The position numbers and the translations under genes are program-made. A stretch of DNA of 64,000 nucleotides, from the NCBI GenBank assembly GCA_028820845.1, contig JAPPII010000037.1:1-64000 (forward strand). The letters are read 5' to 3'. The notes under the pieces were generated by a model that did not search any database, was not told the origin of the DNA, and saw only the letters and a list, made by a program, of their open reading frames with translations. The DNA comes from Candidatus Poribacteria bacterium (GTDB lineage: Bacteria > Poribacteria > WGA-4E > WGA-3G). This document shows positions 44,270-52,395 of this stretch, piece by piece; position 1 is the first letter of the stretch; each line of letters begins with the position of its first letter.

Positions 44270-45403
44270 TTATCCGTTGCGATTTTCCGATGGCAAATAC
44301 TGTGCATCCTCAAGCACCTGGATTACATCGGTAACCTGGATTTCGGACATGCATCCATTTTTTCCGAATCGACAGGTCGTCCCCAAACAAGGCGGACAAT
44401 CCAGTTTGCGTCGAATCGTTTGACATTGTATTCCGATTGGGGCAAAACGGGTTGGGTCTCCAGGTCCGTAAAGTCCGATTGTCGGCGTGCCAACTGCTGC
44501 AGCGAGATGCATTGGACCGCTATCGTTCCCGATAAACACATTACAATTATGCAAGATTGATGCCAATTGCGTCAAGGTCGTTTTACCAGCAGTATTAATC
44601 GCCTTTCGCTGCATAAGTTGTTGGATTTCGGTGATTATTGGGACTTCATCCTTCACGCCAACAAATAGAACTTGCGTTCTTTTTCGTGCAATTAGCCAAT
44701 CTGCTAATTCTGCGTACCGTTCAGGGAGCCACCGCTTTAGCGGGATTGGGGACCCTGGATGGATTGCAATCAGTGGGCATTGTTTATCGATCTTATAGGT
44801 TGCCAAAAAATCGGATGCCCACTTTCCATCCGCTGTTGTCACTGAGAAAGTAGCAGTCTGGATGGATGTTGGAATGCCAGCATGTCTTAAAACATCAAGG
44901 TTGCGGATCGTTTCATGCGTTCCGTTGAACCGCGAACGCCCTAACTTGTTTTCAATTTGTAAAGCGGCACGACTGAGACGATGCGGTGTGAGTTGCAGAA
45001 GCGAGAACCAAGTTGTTCGCCAATCTCCGCGGAGTTCTATTATCAGGTCGTATTTTTGACGATGCAATTCTCGGTAAAGCTGGAATGCCTGCTTTAGTGT
45101 AGTCGATTGCCCCGTCCGAGAAAAAGCGGGAGAATTATAGTCGAAAATGGTACTGACATCAGGATGTCTCTCTAAAATGACGCGACTCCACGTCCCTGTG
45201 AGTGCGTGCAGTTCGGCGTTTGGATACGCTTGACGGAGATTGGAGAAGACTGGCGTTGCTAATATGACATCACCGAGGTGGTCGAGTTTGACGACGAGAA
45301 TGCGTTTTGGAACGAAGTCCTTGGGTAAGTGTTTTGGGTAAAAGAGCCACTGCACAAGGGCAGAAGCGATTAAAGTGAGGATTTCGGTTGCGTTCTGAAA
45401 CAT
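44270..45403 (-). CDS. Glycosyltransferase family 9 (heptosyltransferase-like)
   Basis: This 377-residue cytoplasmic enzyme has the GT9 signatures: ILVVKLDHLGDVILATPVF at the N-terminus, LIAIHPGSPIPLKRWLPERY in the middle, and FIGNDSGPMHLAAAVGTPTI and LYGPGDPTRFAPIG in the nucleotide-sugar site. These enzymes add heptose or related sugars to lipopolysaccharide cores, suggesting a Gram-negative envelope. Acceptor specificity is unknown. It begins 73 bp downstream of the threonine aldolase stop on the same strand. Confidence 0.92.
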   Translation of the reverse strand: MFQNATEILTLIASALVQWLFYPKHLPKDFVPKRILVVKLDHLGDVILATPVFSNLRQAYPNAELHALTGTWSRVILERHPDVSTIFDYNSPAFSRTGQSTTLKQAFQLYRELHRQKYDLIIELRGDWRTTWFSLLQLTPHRLSRAALQIENKLGRSRFNGTHETIRNLDVLRHAGIPTSIQTATFSVTTADGKWASDFLATYKIDKQCPLIAIHPGSPIPLKRWLPERYAELADWLIARKRTQVLFVGVKDEVPIITEIQQLMQRKAINTAGKTTLTQLASILHNCNVFIGNDSGPMHLAAAVGTPTIGLYGPGDPTRFAPIGIQCQTIRRKLDCPPCLGTTCRFGKNGCMSEIQVTDVIQVLEDAQYLPSENRNG

Positions 45404-45475
45404 ATCTCCAGTTTAATCACGTTGGCGAGATTTGTCAAGAGATATAGGAAAAAGAACATACAGTGCCCTATGGGT

Positions 45476-46618
45476 TTATCGTTGACTCTCTTGGATAGCG
45501 CGTTGAAAGGCACAGAATAGATCTGGGATATCCTGACGTAATACCGTTGGGTTAACAGTAAGCATGATACGTCGATCGTGATCGCCATCTGGTGAGGATA
45601 CAGCTACTGCATGCGCCTCAAGCGTCTTGACAAAACACTTACTATCAATACTTGATCCTAATTTCAGTGGGAATATATTAGAACCGTGCTCAAAAGGTTC
45701 AACCTTGATACCCTCCAGGGCGTTGATTTTATTAAAAAGTGCTGTTGCGTGTGCCATAGCCCGATTGAAACGCGCCTCAAACCCATCTATGCCCTGAAGT
45801 GCTAACGCTGCCGCAAAGTTTGCAGATGCCAATCCTCCGCCAAACATACGACGGTCGTGATACAACCCCTCCGTGAACTCAGCCGTGCCTGCCAATACTG
45901 CTCCGAAGGGTGCTCCAAAATACTTGTACAACGATACATAGACCGTATCAAACAACGCAGCATAATCAGCAGGTGGGATGCCGGTCGCACCTGACATCAT
46001 GTAGAGGCGTGCACCGTCAAGGTGAGTCCTAATCTGTTTGTCTCGGCAGTAGTCCGTTACTGCCTTCATCTCATCAAACGGCATAATTTTGCCGAATTGG
46101 CGGCGGACAGGACTTTCAATCATCACTGTACCCACCGGATTGATGACCCTTCCGCTTTCTGACTGCTCTACTGCGGTTTTCAATGCTTCGAGTGTGAAAT
46201 AGGGACATTCCTTTGCTAAGGGTATGAGATTTATATTGCTGAGTCGCGTTGCGCAATCCCCACTGTCCTTGTAGAGATGGCTTTGCTCCTGAACGATTGC
46301 GCGCGGTTTGACTCCACAGAGTTTTCGGATGGCAAGATGATTGGCGAGTGTCCCCGTCGGCATAAAGACTGCCGCCTCTTTGCCCAACATTTCGGCACAT
46401 TTTTTCTCCAGCTGCTCGAGATTGCCACCGAGAGAATAACTGTCAGCCTCAAGTGTAAATTCTTGGTCGAATTCAGCAAGTCGCTGTAGCATCATTGAAG
46501 GCGTTTTCGGTTCTCCATCGCCGCGAAAGATAACGGTATTGTCTGGCGAAACATCTGGGATAAGAGACGGATCTGATTGGGGCGATTGGGAAATATGCCG
46601 GTTTGTTGTCTGCATCAA
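45476..46618 (-). CDS. Threonine aldolase family PLP enzyme
   Basis: This 380-residue enzyme of the low-specificity L-threonine aldolase / beta-eliminating lyase family has a PLP-binding lysine in VYVSLYKYFGAPFGAVLAG and family blocks EAAVFMPTGTLANHLAIR, HLDGARLYM and MFGGGLASANFAAALAL. It cleaves threonine or allo-threonine to glycine and acetaldehyde, or acts on related beta-hydroxy amino acids. AGGAGATC lies before the ATG. The N-terminal 30 residues are an extra low-complexity segment. Confidence 0.9.
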   Translation of the reverse strand: MMQTTNRHISQSPQSDPSLIPDVSPDNTVIFRGDGEPKTPSMMLQRLAEFDQEFTLEADSYSLGGNLEQLEKKCAEMLGKEAAVFMPTGTLANHLAIRKLCGVKPRAIVQEQSHLYKDSGDCATRLSNINLIPLAKECPYFTLEALKTAVEQSESGRVINPVGTVMIESPVRRQFGKIMPFDEMKAVTDYCRDKQIRTHLDGARLYMMSGATGIPPADYAALFDTVYVSLYKYFGAPFGAVLAGTAEFTEGLYHDRRMFGGGLASANFAAALALQGIDGFEARFNRAMAHATALFNKINALEGIKVEPFEHGSNIFPLKLGSSIDSKCFVKTLEAHAVAVSSPDGDHDRRIMLTVNPTVLRQDIPDLFCAFQRAIQESQR

Positions 46619-47158
46619 AGTTGATCTCCTTCAGGTATATTATACCAATTCTAATTGATAATTCCTCTTAAAAGGTTGACTATTTTTCAGCGATGCTCGG
46701 TGCGGTTAGAAACCGCACCTACCGGGTGTGGTGTGAGTGGGTTCGGGTAATGCGAGATAAACTTTTAGAAATGGTATTATATCACTTTTCTGCGATGTTG
46801 AGGACTCTTTTCTTTCACTCTCGACTTTTCAGAGATCTTGATTGAAAAATCAAGAGCGGGAGATTGACGCGTTTTCTAAACTTTCTCCCAAATCCATCAC
46901 AAATTCCGTCATTTTGTCCATTTTTTGAACAGGTCTGTCCATATTTTTTCAGAAAAATCGGAATTAACCCAGAAAATAAGGCATATTCTGCGATTTTTAG
47001 CATTGGCATTGTACTTGCTATCTATCTTGAAGTTAAGATTAGGGAGGATTCTAAAGACTAAAGCGTATTGAGTGTGAAATGGCTCTGGCAATTCTCAGTT
47101 GAGCAAACGCTAAAGTCTTGACCCGACAGACCTATCAAACAATAAAGGACAATTACAC
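46619..47158. other. Intergenic region with one dispersed hairpin
   Basis: No gene is seen in these 540 bp. The GTGCGGTTAGAAACCGCAC hairpin lies at 46699-46719, followed by CTACC. The rest is AT-rich with no clear promoter that I can defend; TATACCAATTCTAATT near 46640 resembles a word near 5290. Confidence 0.5.
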
Positions 47159-48544
47159 ATGAAAACAAACACAAGTATATACTTCTTATTCACTCTTGGC
47201 TTACTCTTTCTTGCCCTCGGTTGTGGGCCTGATGGGAGTGATATCCTACGCTCCTCTGACATACTCGATCTCACACAGACCTTGCTTGGGGAAACGAAAG
47301 AGTCCACTGACGATAAGCCTGAGAGCCAGGTCTCCGTTTCGCTGGATACGCCCGATGCAGTTGAAATCACCCACTACAGCGATCAGAAACTCACAAAACA
47401 AATAGCCTCAGAGGTGCGTGAAGGAATAACGGTATTCACAAAAGTGGTATTTATTAAAGACGCGCCTTATGTTGTTGCCGATGATTCCACTGCGCGTCCG
47501 GACATTAGATACGTATTATCGAGAACTGACGGAAGCAAAGTGGAGAGGCGTTATAATGTTGTCGCGCGCGGTGCTGCTGACGACTTTTTAAGTGCCGACT
47601 GCCGGCCTTTGGAGGGCACAAAAGTATTTGTATGCAAGTACACGCTTCCTGTTTCTGATTTCACAGAATTTTCTGTAAATGTCCTCGGTATTGTCCTGGA
47701 TGGTACTTCGTTGAAGATCGACTCAAAAGAAGTTGGGGAACAAGAAGCCCGCCAACAACCATCAGTGCAACAACTCACTACGCCCCAGGGTGTCTCCTTT
47801 GAACGCGATCTTTTGCCTATTCTGAGAAGCCGGTGTGCTTTTGCTGGTTGTCACGTTGCTGGGGGCCCAAAAAACTTGGATTTCAGCACATACCAAAGTT
47901 TCCTCAATGGTGGCGATACAGGTTCCGTCTTCGTTGCGGGGGATGCTGCAAGTAGCGATATTATAGAAGAGATTGTTTCCGGGAGAATGCCACCCGGAGG
48001 GCCACCGTTGACGGATTCTCAAGTCCAACTTTTCCGAGATTGGATCAATCAACAGCCCTCGACATCACCACCGATGCGACCACAGCAACCCTCTACACAA
48101 CAACCGCAGCACCCCGGCAATACAACAGAACCCGAAACATCCTTTAATCAAAATCTCTTACCGATTTTGAGAGCGAGATGTGCGTATTCGGGGTGTCACG
48201 ATGCCAATGGATACGATGGTCTCGATTTCAGAACATATCAGTCTTTTATCAGGGGTGACTACGAAGGCGAATCCGTTTTCATCCCTGGAAATGCCCGAAG
48301 TAGTGATATTATTGAGGAAATTGTTTCGGGGAGGATGCCCCTTGGTGGTCCCCGGTTAAGTAACGCTCAAATTCAACTCTTCAGAGATTGGATTAATCAG
48401 CAAGACCCTGCCGATTTTCCTAACATCCGTTATGATGACGACGATGACGACGATGATGACGATGACGACGATGATGACGATGACGATGATGACGACGATG
48501 ATGACGATGACGATGATGACGACGATGATGACGATGATGATTGA
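47159..48544 (+). CDS. Lipoprotein with two CX4CH cytochrome-like domains and a 36-residue polyaspartate tail
   Basis: The protein has 461 residues with a lipoprotein signal (FLALGC, Cys near 22). Residues about 35-200 are an unidentified beta-rich domain. Two similar domains follow at about 210-300 and 325-420. Each has SFERDLLPILRSRC-like sequence, a C-x4-C-H motif (CAFAGCH, CAYSGCH), LDFxTYQSF, SDIIEEIVSGRMPxGGP and QLFRDWINQ. This is the layout of planctomycete-type cytochrome c domains with a longer heme spacer; heme binding is not proven. After INQQDPADFPNIRY comes a run of 36 Asp. The paralogue at 49041 has a different low-complexity tail. Confidence 0.75.
   Translation: MKTNTSIYFLFTLGLLFLALGCGPDGSDILRSSDILDLTQTLLGETKESTDDKPESQVSVSLDTPDAVEITHYSDQKLTKQIASEVREGITVFTKVVFIKDAPYVVADDSTARPDIRYVLSRTDGSKVERRYNVVARGAADDFLSADCRPLEGTKVFVCKYTLPVSDFTEFSVNVLGIVLDGTSLKIDSKEVGEQEARQQPSVQQLTTPQGVSFERDLLPILRSRCAFAGCHVAGGPKNLDFSTYQSFLNGGDTGSVFVAGDAASSDIIEEIVSGRMPPGGPPLTDSQVQLFRDWINQQPSTSPPMRPQQPSTQQPQHPGNTTEPETSFNQNLLPILRARCAYSGCHDANGYDGLDFRTYQSFIRGDYEGESVFIPGNARSSDIIEEIVSGRMPLGGPRLSNAQIQLFRDWINQQDPADFPNIRYDDDDDDDDDDDDDDDDDDDDDDDDDDDDDDDDDDDD
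48434..48541 (+). repeat. GAY codon run encoding 36 aspartates
   Basis: 108 bp consist only of GAT and GAC codons in an irregular order, ending directly at the stop. The mix of GAT and GAC means it is not a simple trinucleotide slip product. Confidence 0.9.
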
Positions 48545-48600
48545 CGACAGTGACGCTCATGATCAATAGCGATTCCAATGTCTTCGTTATCTCGGATCCT

Positions 48601-48629
48601 ATAGAGGTTGGTTTGATACCAGCCTCTAT
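48601..48629 (+). terminator. Hairpin after the polyaspartate lipoprotein gene
   Basis: ATAGAGGTTGGT and ACCAGCCTCTAT form a 12-bp stem with one wobble. An almost identical hairpin and flank follow the paralogous gene at 49641-49667, so the two units were duplicated together. Confidence 0.65.
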
Positions 48630-48898
48630 GCTTGTGTTCTCGCCTTCGTATCATTCTCAAGCAGGTCCAAATCAGGGCTATTTATGGTAAACTTTAGAAG
48701 TAATTGGACACTCTACACCGGCGAGGTTAGAAACCTTGAAGAAACACCCCAGCAAAAACCCTACCAGGGGAGGGTCAAAGGTCTATTTATTTTTCACGTT
48801 TACCATAGTTTTAGGCTTTTTGCGCCTCTGGAGCGGAAAGTCGCGAGCGGGAGCTCGCTCCTACAAGAAGAACTGAATGATCGTGAGGCCAAATACTT

Positions 48899-48927
48899 TT
48901 GCGTTAATCGGCAGATGCTGCTATACT
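48899..48927 (+). promoter_or_regulatory. Promoter of the second cytochrome-like lipoprotein
   Basis: TTGCGT and TATACT have a 17-bp spacer. The surrounding CAGATGCTGCTATACTAT recurs at the promoter near 49719, which suggests duplicated promoter sequence. Confidence 0.55.
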
Positions 48928-49040
48928 ATTTTTCCAATGCTTCTGCCTGTCCTACAAGGCTGTTTATCGTAGATTTTAAGATAAAAAAATTAGACATTAC
49001 CACCGGTGAGGTTAGGAAACCTCATTAGAAAGGAATTATT

Positions 49041-49604
49041 ATGTTTGTAAATAGTCAAAGGTTTTTCTTACTGGTTATCGGATTGCTGTTTTGTATGCTC
49101 GGATGTAACCGCGATCGCGATAATGTGCTAATACCTGACCATATTTCACCACCTACAGAAGTCCACGAAACTGTTGATGCTGAGTTTTCCTTTGAACAGA
49201 ACCTTTTGCCTATCCTCACGGCGAGATGTGCGCTTGCTGGATGTCACGTTGCTGATGGCCCTCACGGTTTAGATTTCAGGACCTACGAATCCTTCATAGC
49301 GGGTGGAGAACATCCTGCATTCATCGCTGGAAATGCTGAAGAGAGTGAAGTTGTTGAACAAATTGTTTCAGGTAATATGCCTCCTGGGGGGCCACCACTG
49401 ACGGATGCCGAGATTCAACTTTTTGTTGATTGGATTAATCAGCAAGAGGCACATGGTGATACTATCCTGCCTGACGATGGTCATGATGTCCACGATCACA
49501 TGGTTGATGATCATGACGACGATGACGATAATCACAATAATCACAATAATCACAATAATCACAATAATCACGATAATCATGCTGACGATAACGATGATAA
49601 CTAA
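49041..49604 (+). CDS. Lipoprotein with one CX4CH cytochrome-like domain and Asn/His-Asp tail
   Basis: This 187-residue paralogue of the upstream lipoprotein has a signal ending MLGC, then one domain with FEQNLLPILTARC, CALAGCH (C-x4-C-H), GLDFRTYESF, VEQIVSGNMPPGGP and QLFVDWINQQ. The tail turns to His/Asp (DGHDVHDHMVDDHDDDDD) and then NHNNHNN repeats. Such a tail could bind metal ions; that is inference. AAAGGA precedes the ATG. Downstream sequence and hairpin copy those after the first gene. Confidence 0.75.
   Translation: MFVNSQRFFLLVIGLLFCMLGCNRDRDNVLIPDHISPPTEVHETVDAEFSFEQNLLPILTARCALAGCHVADGPHGLDFRTYESFIAGGEHPAFIAGNAEESEVVEQIVSGNMPPGGPPLTDAEIQLFVDWINQQEAHGDTILPDDGHDVHDHMVDDHDDDDDNHNNHNNHNNHNNHDNHADDNDDN
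49527..49580 (+). repeat. 9-bp tandem repeat AATCACAAT encoding NHN units
   Basis: About five exact or near-exact units produce Asn-His-Asn repeats in the C-terminal tail. The unit length of nine keeps the frame whatever the copy number. Confidence 0.85.
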
Positions 49605-49640
49605 CAGCAATTCCAATATCTTCGTTATTTCAGAATATTG

Positions 49641-49667
49641 TAGAGGTTGGTTTCATACCAGCCTCTA
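49641..49667 (+). terminator. Hairpin after the second cytochrome-like gene
   Basis: TAGAGGTTGGT and ACCAGCCTCTA form an 11-bp stem, a copy of the hairpin at 48601. Confidence 0.6.
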
Positions 49668-49718
49668 TGCTTTAAACCCACCTTCTTTCTCTTCTCTAAC
49701 AAGCAATCCCAAACGTAT

Positions 49719-49748
49719 TTGCATTCAGCAGATAGATGCTGCTATACT
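49719..49748 (+). promoter_or_regulatory. Promoter of the PEP-synthase-like gene
   Basis: TTGCAT and TATACT have an 18-bp spacer. Transcription would begin near 49755, downstream of the ATG at 49736, so it argues for the ATG at 49790 as the real start. Confidence 0.5.
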
Positions 49749-49789
49749 ATCTTCAATCGCTTCTACCCTTCGCAGACCAATCTGGACTT

Positions 49790-52381
49790 ATGCAATTTAT
49801 CAAACATTTCTCAGAAATTAATGATGGCGATCTTTCGCGTGTCGGTGGAAAAGGTCTAAATCTTGGCAAGTTGACACGGGCTGGATTTCGGGTGCCGCAA
49901 GGTTTTTGTGTTACGACGGATGCCTATCTCTTTTCGGTTCAGAGTCTGTCGGGACAGAATGCAGACAACATTAAAGACCTTATGTTGGCACCAGAACTTG
50001 TTTCAGAAATCCGTGCAGCGCATAAAAAGCTCCAAACAGCCACGGTCGCTGTACGTTCCAGTGCGACCGCTGAGGATTTAGCAGAGGCGAGTTTCGCCGG
50101 GCAGCAGGACACGTTTTTGAATGTCCAGTCTGATGAATTGTTAGATGCTCTCAAGGCGTGCTGGGCATCGCTCTGGTCGGAACGGGCTATCGCCTATCGA
50201 GAAGCACAAGGCATTGTGGATGATGGATTGGCAATGGCGGTTGTAATTCAGGAGATGTGTAATTCGGATGTCTCTGGTGTGCTTTTCACTGTGAGTCCCT
50301 TTAATCAAAGTATCTCTGTTATTGAATCGAATTGGGGACTGGGTGAATCGGTTGTATCGGGTGCTATCACGCCTGATAGTTTTCAGGTATCACGAGAGAC
50401 AGGCGAGATTTTGGAAAAGACGATTGCTACAAAACGGGAAATGGTAACCGCTGCGGGTGTCAACGCAGTATCTGCTGCGCAGCAGGATGTTCCGAGTTTG
50501 ACGGACGCGGAATTGAAAGAACTTACGGCACTCGGTTTAGGCATCGAAAATCACTACGGACAGCCGATGGATATTGAGTGGGCACTGGCGGATGGGGAGT
50601 TTATCCTGTTGCAGGCGCGCCACATTACGACATCAGTTAACCAGGGAATGGAAGCGAGGAAGACTGGAAGGAGGGACACCCAATCTTCCGCCCTTCCGCC
50701 CTTCCAGCCAAGTGCTGAAAGTCAGGAGCCGAGAGTCGAGAAACTCCGTCACGAAGAGATCCAACGGTTGAAGGCATGTATTGATAAACAGGGTAGTGTC
50801 TGGTGTCATTATAACATCGCTGAAGTGTTGCCTGCACCGCTGCCGATGACCTGGTCGATTATTAGCAAATTTATGTCGGGTGTAGGTGGATTAGGTGAGG
50901 CGTACCGAAGTCTTGGATTTTATCCGAGCGCGCGGGTAGATAGCGAGGGGATCCTGGACTTAATCTGCGGACGCATTTACGTTAATTTGAACCGAGAAGC
51001 GGAACTCCACTTTGAGGGTTTCCCGTTTGCACACGACTTTAACGCTTTAAAGCAGAACCCACAGCAGGCGATGTATGCGCAAGCGGCACCTGATATTACC
51101 CGAAGCCGTGCGTCGTTTTGGCTGAAACTCCCGCTCCACATCGTCCGTATGAGTAAAGCAGAGATGCGGCTAAGACAGTGCCGATCCGATTTTGACCAAA
51201 TTCTGACAGCAGAAGTATTCCCAGCGTTCCGGTCAGAAGTTGAGGTGGCGCGCGATATTTCATATTCGGATTTATCGGATGCGGAATTAGTCGAGAAATT
51301 TCAGACATGGTGCATCAAAACATTGGACGACTTCGCGCCGAAGGCACTCACTGCCACGCTTCTTGCGGGGTTTTCGCTCCAAAGATTAGAGGCAGCACTC
51401 CAGAAATGTATGGATGAAGCAGGAACAAAATCCATTGTAAGCAGGCTTATCAGCGGACTTTCTGGCAACCTTACTGTCGAAACCAATGAGAAACTACAGG
51501 AGATAGCGGCTGGCGATTTAGTACTTAGCGACTTCCTGAAAGATTATGGGCATCGCGCAGTCAACGAGTTTGAGTTAGCAGCACCGCGTTGGCGTGAAGA
51601 TACGACCTATCTCGAACAGGTCCTCTCTTCACTGATTGCTGAGAGTGAAGTGCAGCGGAACGACCCGACTGCTGACCGCTACTCGGCAGAAGCGGAACTC
51701 ATCGAGTTGGTAAAAAGCAAAGGTAGTTTACGAAAACAGATTGAGAGTGAATTGGATTTCACAAGACGTTACATGCCTTTCAGGGAGACAGCAAAATTTT
51801 ATCTCATGCTCGGCTACGAACAGATGCGACGCGCCTTGCTCGAATTGGATTGTCGTTATGGACTTGATGGTGGTATTTTCTACTTGGTACCAGATGAATT
51901 ACAACACCTGATTGATGGGAAGGAAACTTTTAGTGATGTTATCGCCAAACGTAAGATGGAACGAGACCTTATGCTACAGATTGAGGTGCCGGATGTTATT
52001 TTCAGTGACGCCTTGGAACAGATCGGTGCGCCGATGGTAATCGAGGCAGCGGAAACATACAGGGGTGTAGGCGTTTCCGCCGGCATCGCGTCGGGCAAAG
52101 CACGTGTGCTTCTGAAGCCGTCGGAGTCGCGCCTATCCGACCGAGATTATATTCTGGTCTGTCCATCAACGGATCCAGCGTGGACACCGCTTTTCCTACA
52201 TGCAGCGGGACTGGTGATGGAGCGTGGTGGAATTTTGTCGCACGGTGCAGTCGTTGCAAGAGAGTATGGTGTTCCTGCTGTTGCGAATATCCCGAATGCA
52301 ACTCGGCATATCACTGATGGACAGATGCTCCAAATTGATGGAAATACAGGAACGGTCTCAATTTTAACCGAAACGTTGTAG
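49790..52381 (+). CDS. PEP synthase / rifampin phosphotransferase-like enzyme
   Basis: The protein has 863 residues from ATG 49790. Residues about 5-300 are the PPDK/PEP-synthase ATP-grasp domain (GGKGLNLGKLTRAGFRVP, VRSSATAEDLAEASFAGQQ, SDVSGVLFTVSP, MDIEWALADG, ILLQAR). The middle, about 330-760, is a helical domain unlike the PEP-binding barrel, similar in layout to rifampin phosphotransferase. The C-terminal swivelling domain has the phosphohistidine in GGILSHGAVVAREYGVPAV. It would transfer phosphate from ATP through histidine to an unknown acceptor, perhaps an antibiotic or small metabolite. The first linker (about residue 287-318) is encoded by a dispersed repeat. Confidence 0.85.
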   Translation: MQFIKHFSEINDGDLSRVGGKGLNLGKLTRAGFRVPQGFCVTTDAYLFSVQSLSGQNADNIKDLMLAPELVSEIRAAHKKLQTATVAVRSSATAEDLAEASFAGQQDTFLNVQSDELLDALKACWASLWSERAIAYREAQGIVDDGLAMAVVIQEMCNSDVSGVLFTVSPFNQSISVIESNWGLGESVVSGAITPDSFQVSRETGEILEKTIATKREMVTAAGVNAVSAAQQDVPSLTDAELKELTALGLGIENHYGQPMDIEWALADGEFILLQARHITTSVNQGMEARKTGRRDTQSSALPPFQPSAESQEPRVEKLRHEEIQRLKACIDKQGSVWCHYNIAEVLPAPLPMTWSIISKFMSGVGGLGEAYRSLGFYPSARVDSEGILDLICGRIYVNLNREAELHFEGFPFAHDFNALKQNPQQAMYAQAAPDITRSRASFWLKLPLHIVRMSKAEMRLRQCRSDFDQILTAEVFPAFRSEVEVARDISYSDLSDAELVEKFQTWCIKTLDDFAPKALTATLLAGFSLQRLEAALQKCMDEAGTKSIVSRLISGLSGNLTVETNEKLQEIAAGDLVLSDFLKDYGHRAVNEFELAAPRWREDTTYLEQVLSSLIAESEVQRNDPTADRYSAEAELIELVKSKGSLRKQIESELDFTRRYMPFRETAKFYLMLGYEQMRRALLELDCRYGLDGGIFYLVPDELQHLIDGKETFSDVIAKRKMERDLMLQIEVPDVIFSDALEQIGAPMVIEAAETYRGVGVSAGIASGKARVLLKPSESRLSDRDYILVCPSTDPAWTPLFLHAAGLVMERGGILSHGAVVAREYGVPAVANIPNATRHITDGQMLQIDGNTGTVSILTETL
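50647..50740 (+). repeat. Dispersed hairpin repeat inserted in frame in an enzyme linker
   Basis: GGAAGACTGGAAGG and a later CCCTTCCAGCC form an imperfect inverted repeat related to the intergenic hairpin at 10871-10911. It encodes a Ser/Pro/Arg-rich linker (MEARKTGRRDTQSSALPPFQ) between the ATP-grasp and middle domains. Confidence 0.55.
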
Positions 52382-52395
52382 CGGAGAGATCCAAT

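Larger units (their letters stand above)
48545..49040. other. Intergenic region holding terminator, dispersed repeats and promoter
   Basis: This 496-bp gap contains the hairpin at 48601-48629, a partial GCGAGGTTAGAAACC repeat at 48720, a GAGCGGGAGCTCGCTCC palindromic repeat near 48846, the promoter at 48899 and a GTGAGGTTAGGAAACCTCAT hairpin at 49006-49025. A 114-codon open frame across it covers all these repeats and is not supported as a gene. Confidence 0.55.

Noticed and set aside
48430-48660. A serine-run frame opposite the polyaspartate tail
   Set aside because: It results from reading the complement of GAY codons (RTC/AGT-type) and has no independent support.
48684-49028. A 114-codon frame between the two cytochrome-like genes
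   Set aside because: It runs through several dispersed repeats and a promoter; the translation has no coherent composition.
49527-49580. Possible CRISPR or microsatellite-only feature
   Set aside because: Units are 9 bp, contiguous and without spacers, and encode the protein tail in frame.
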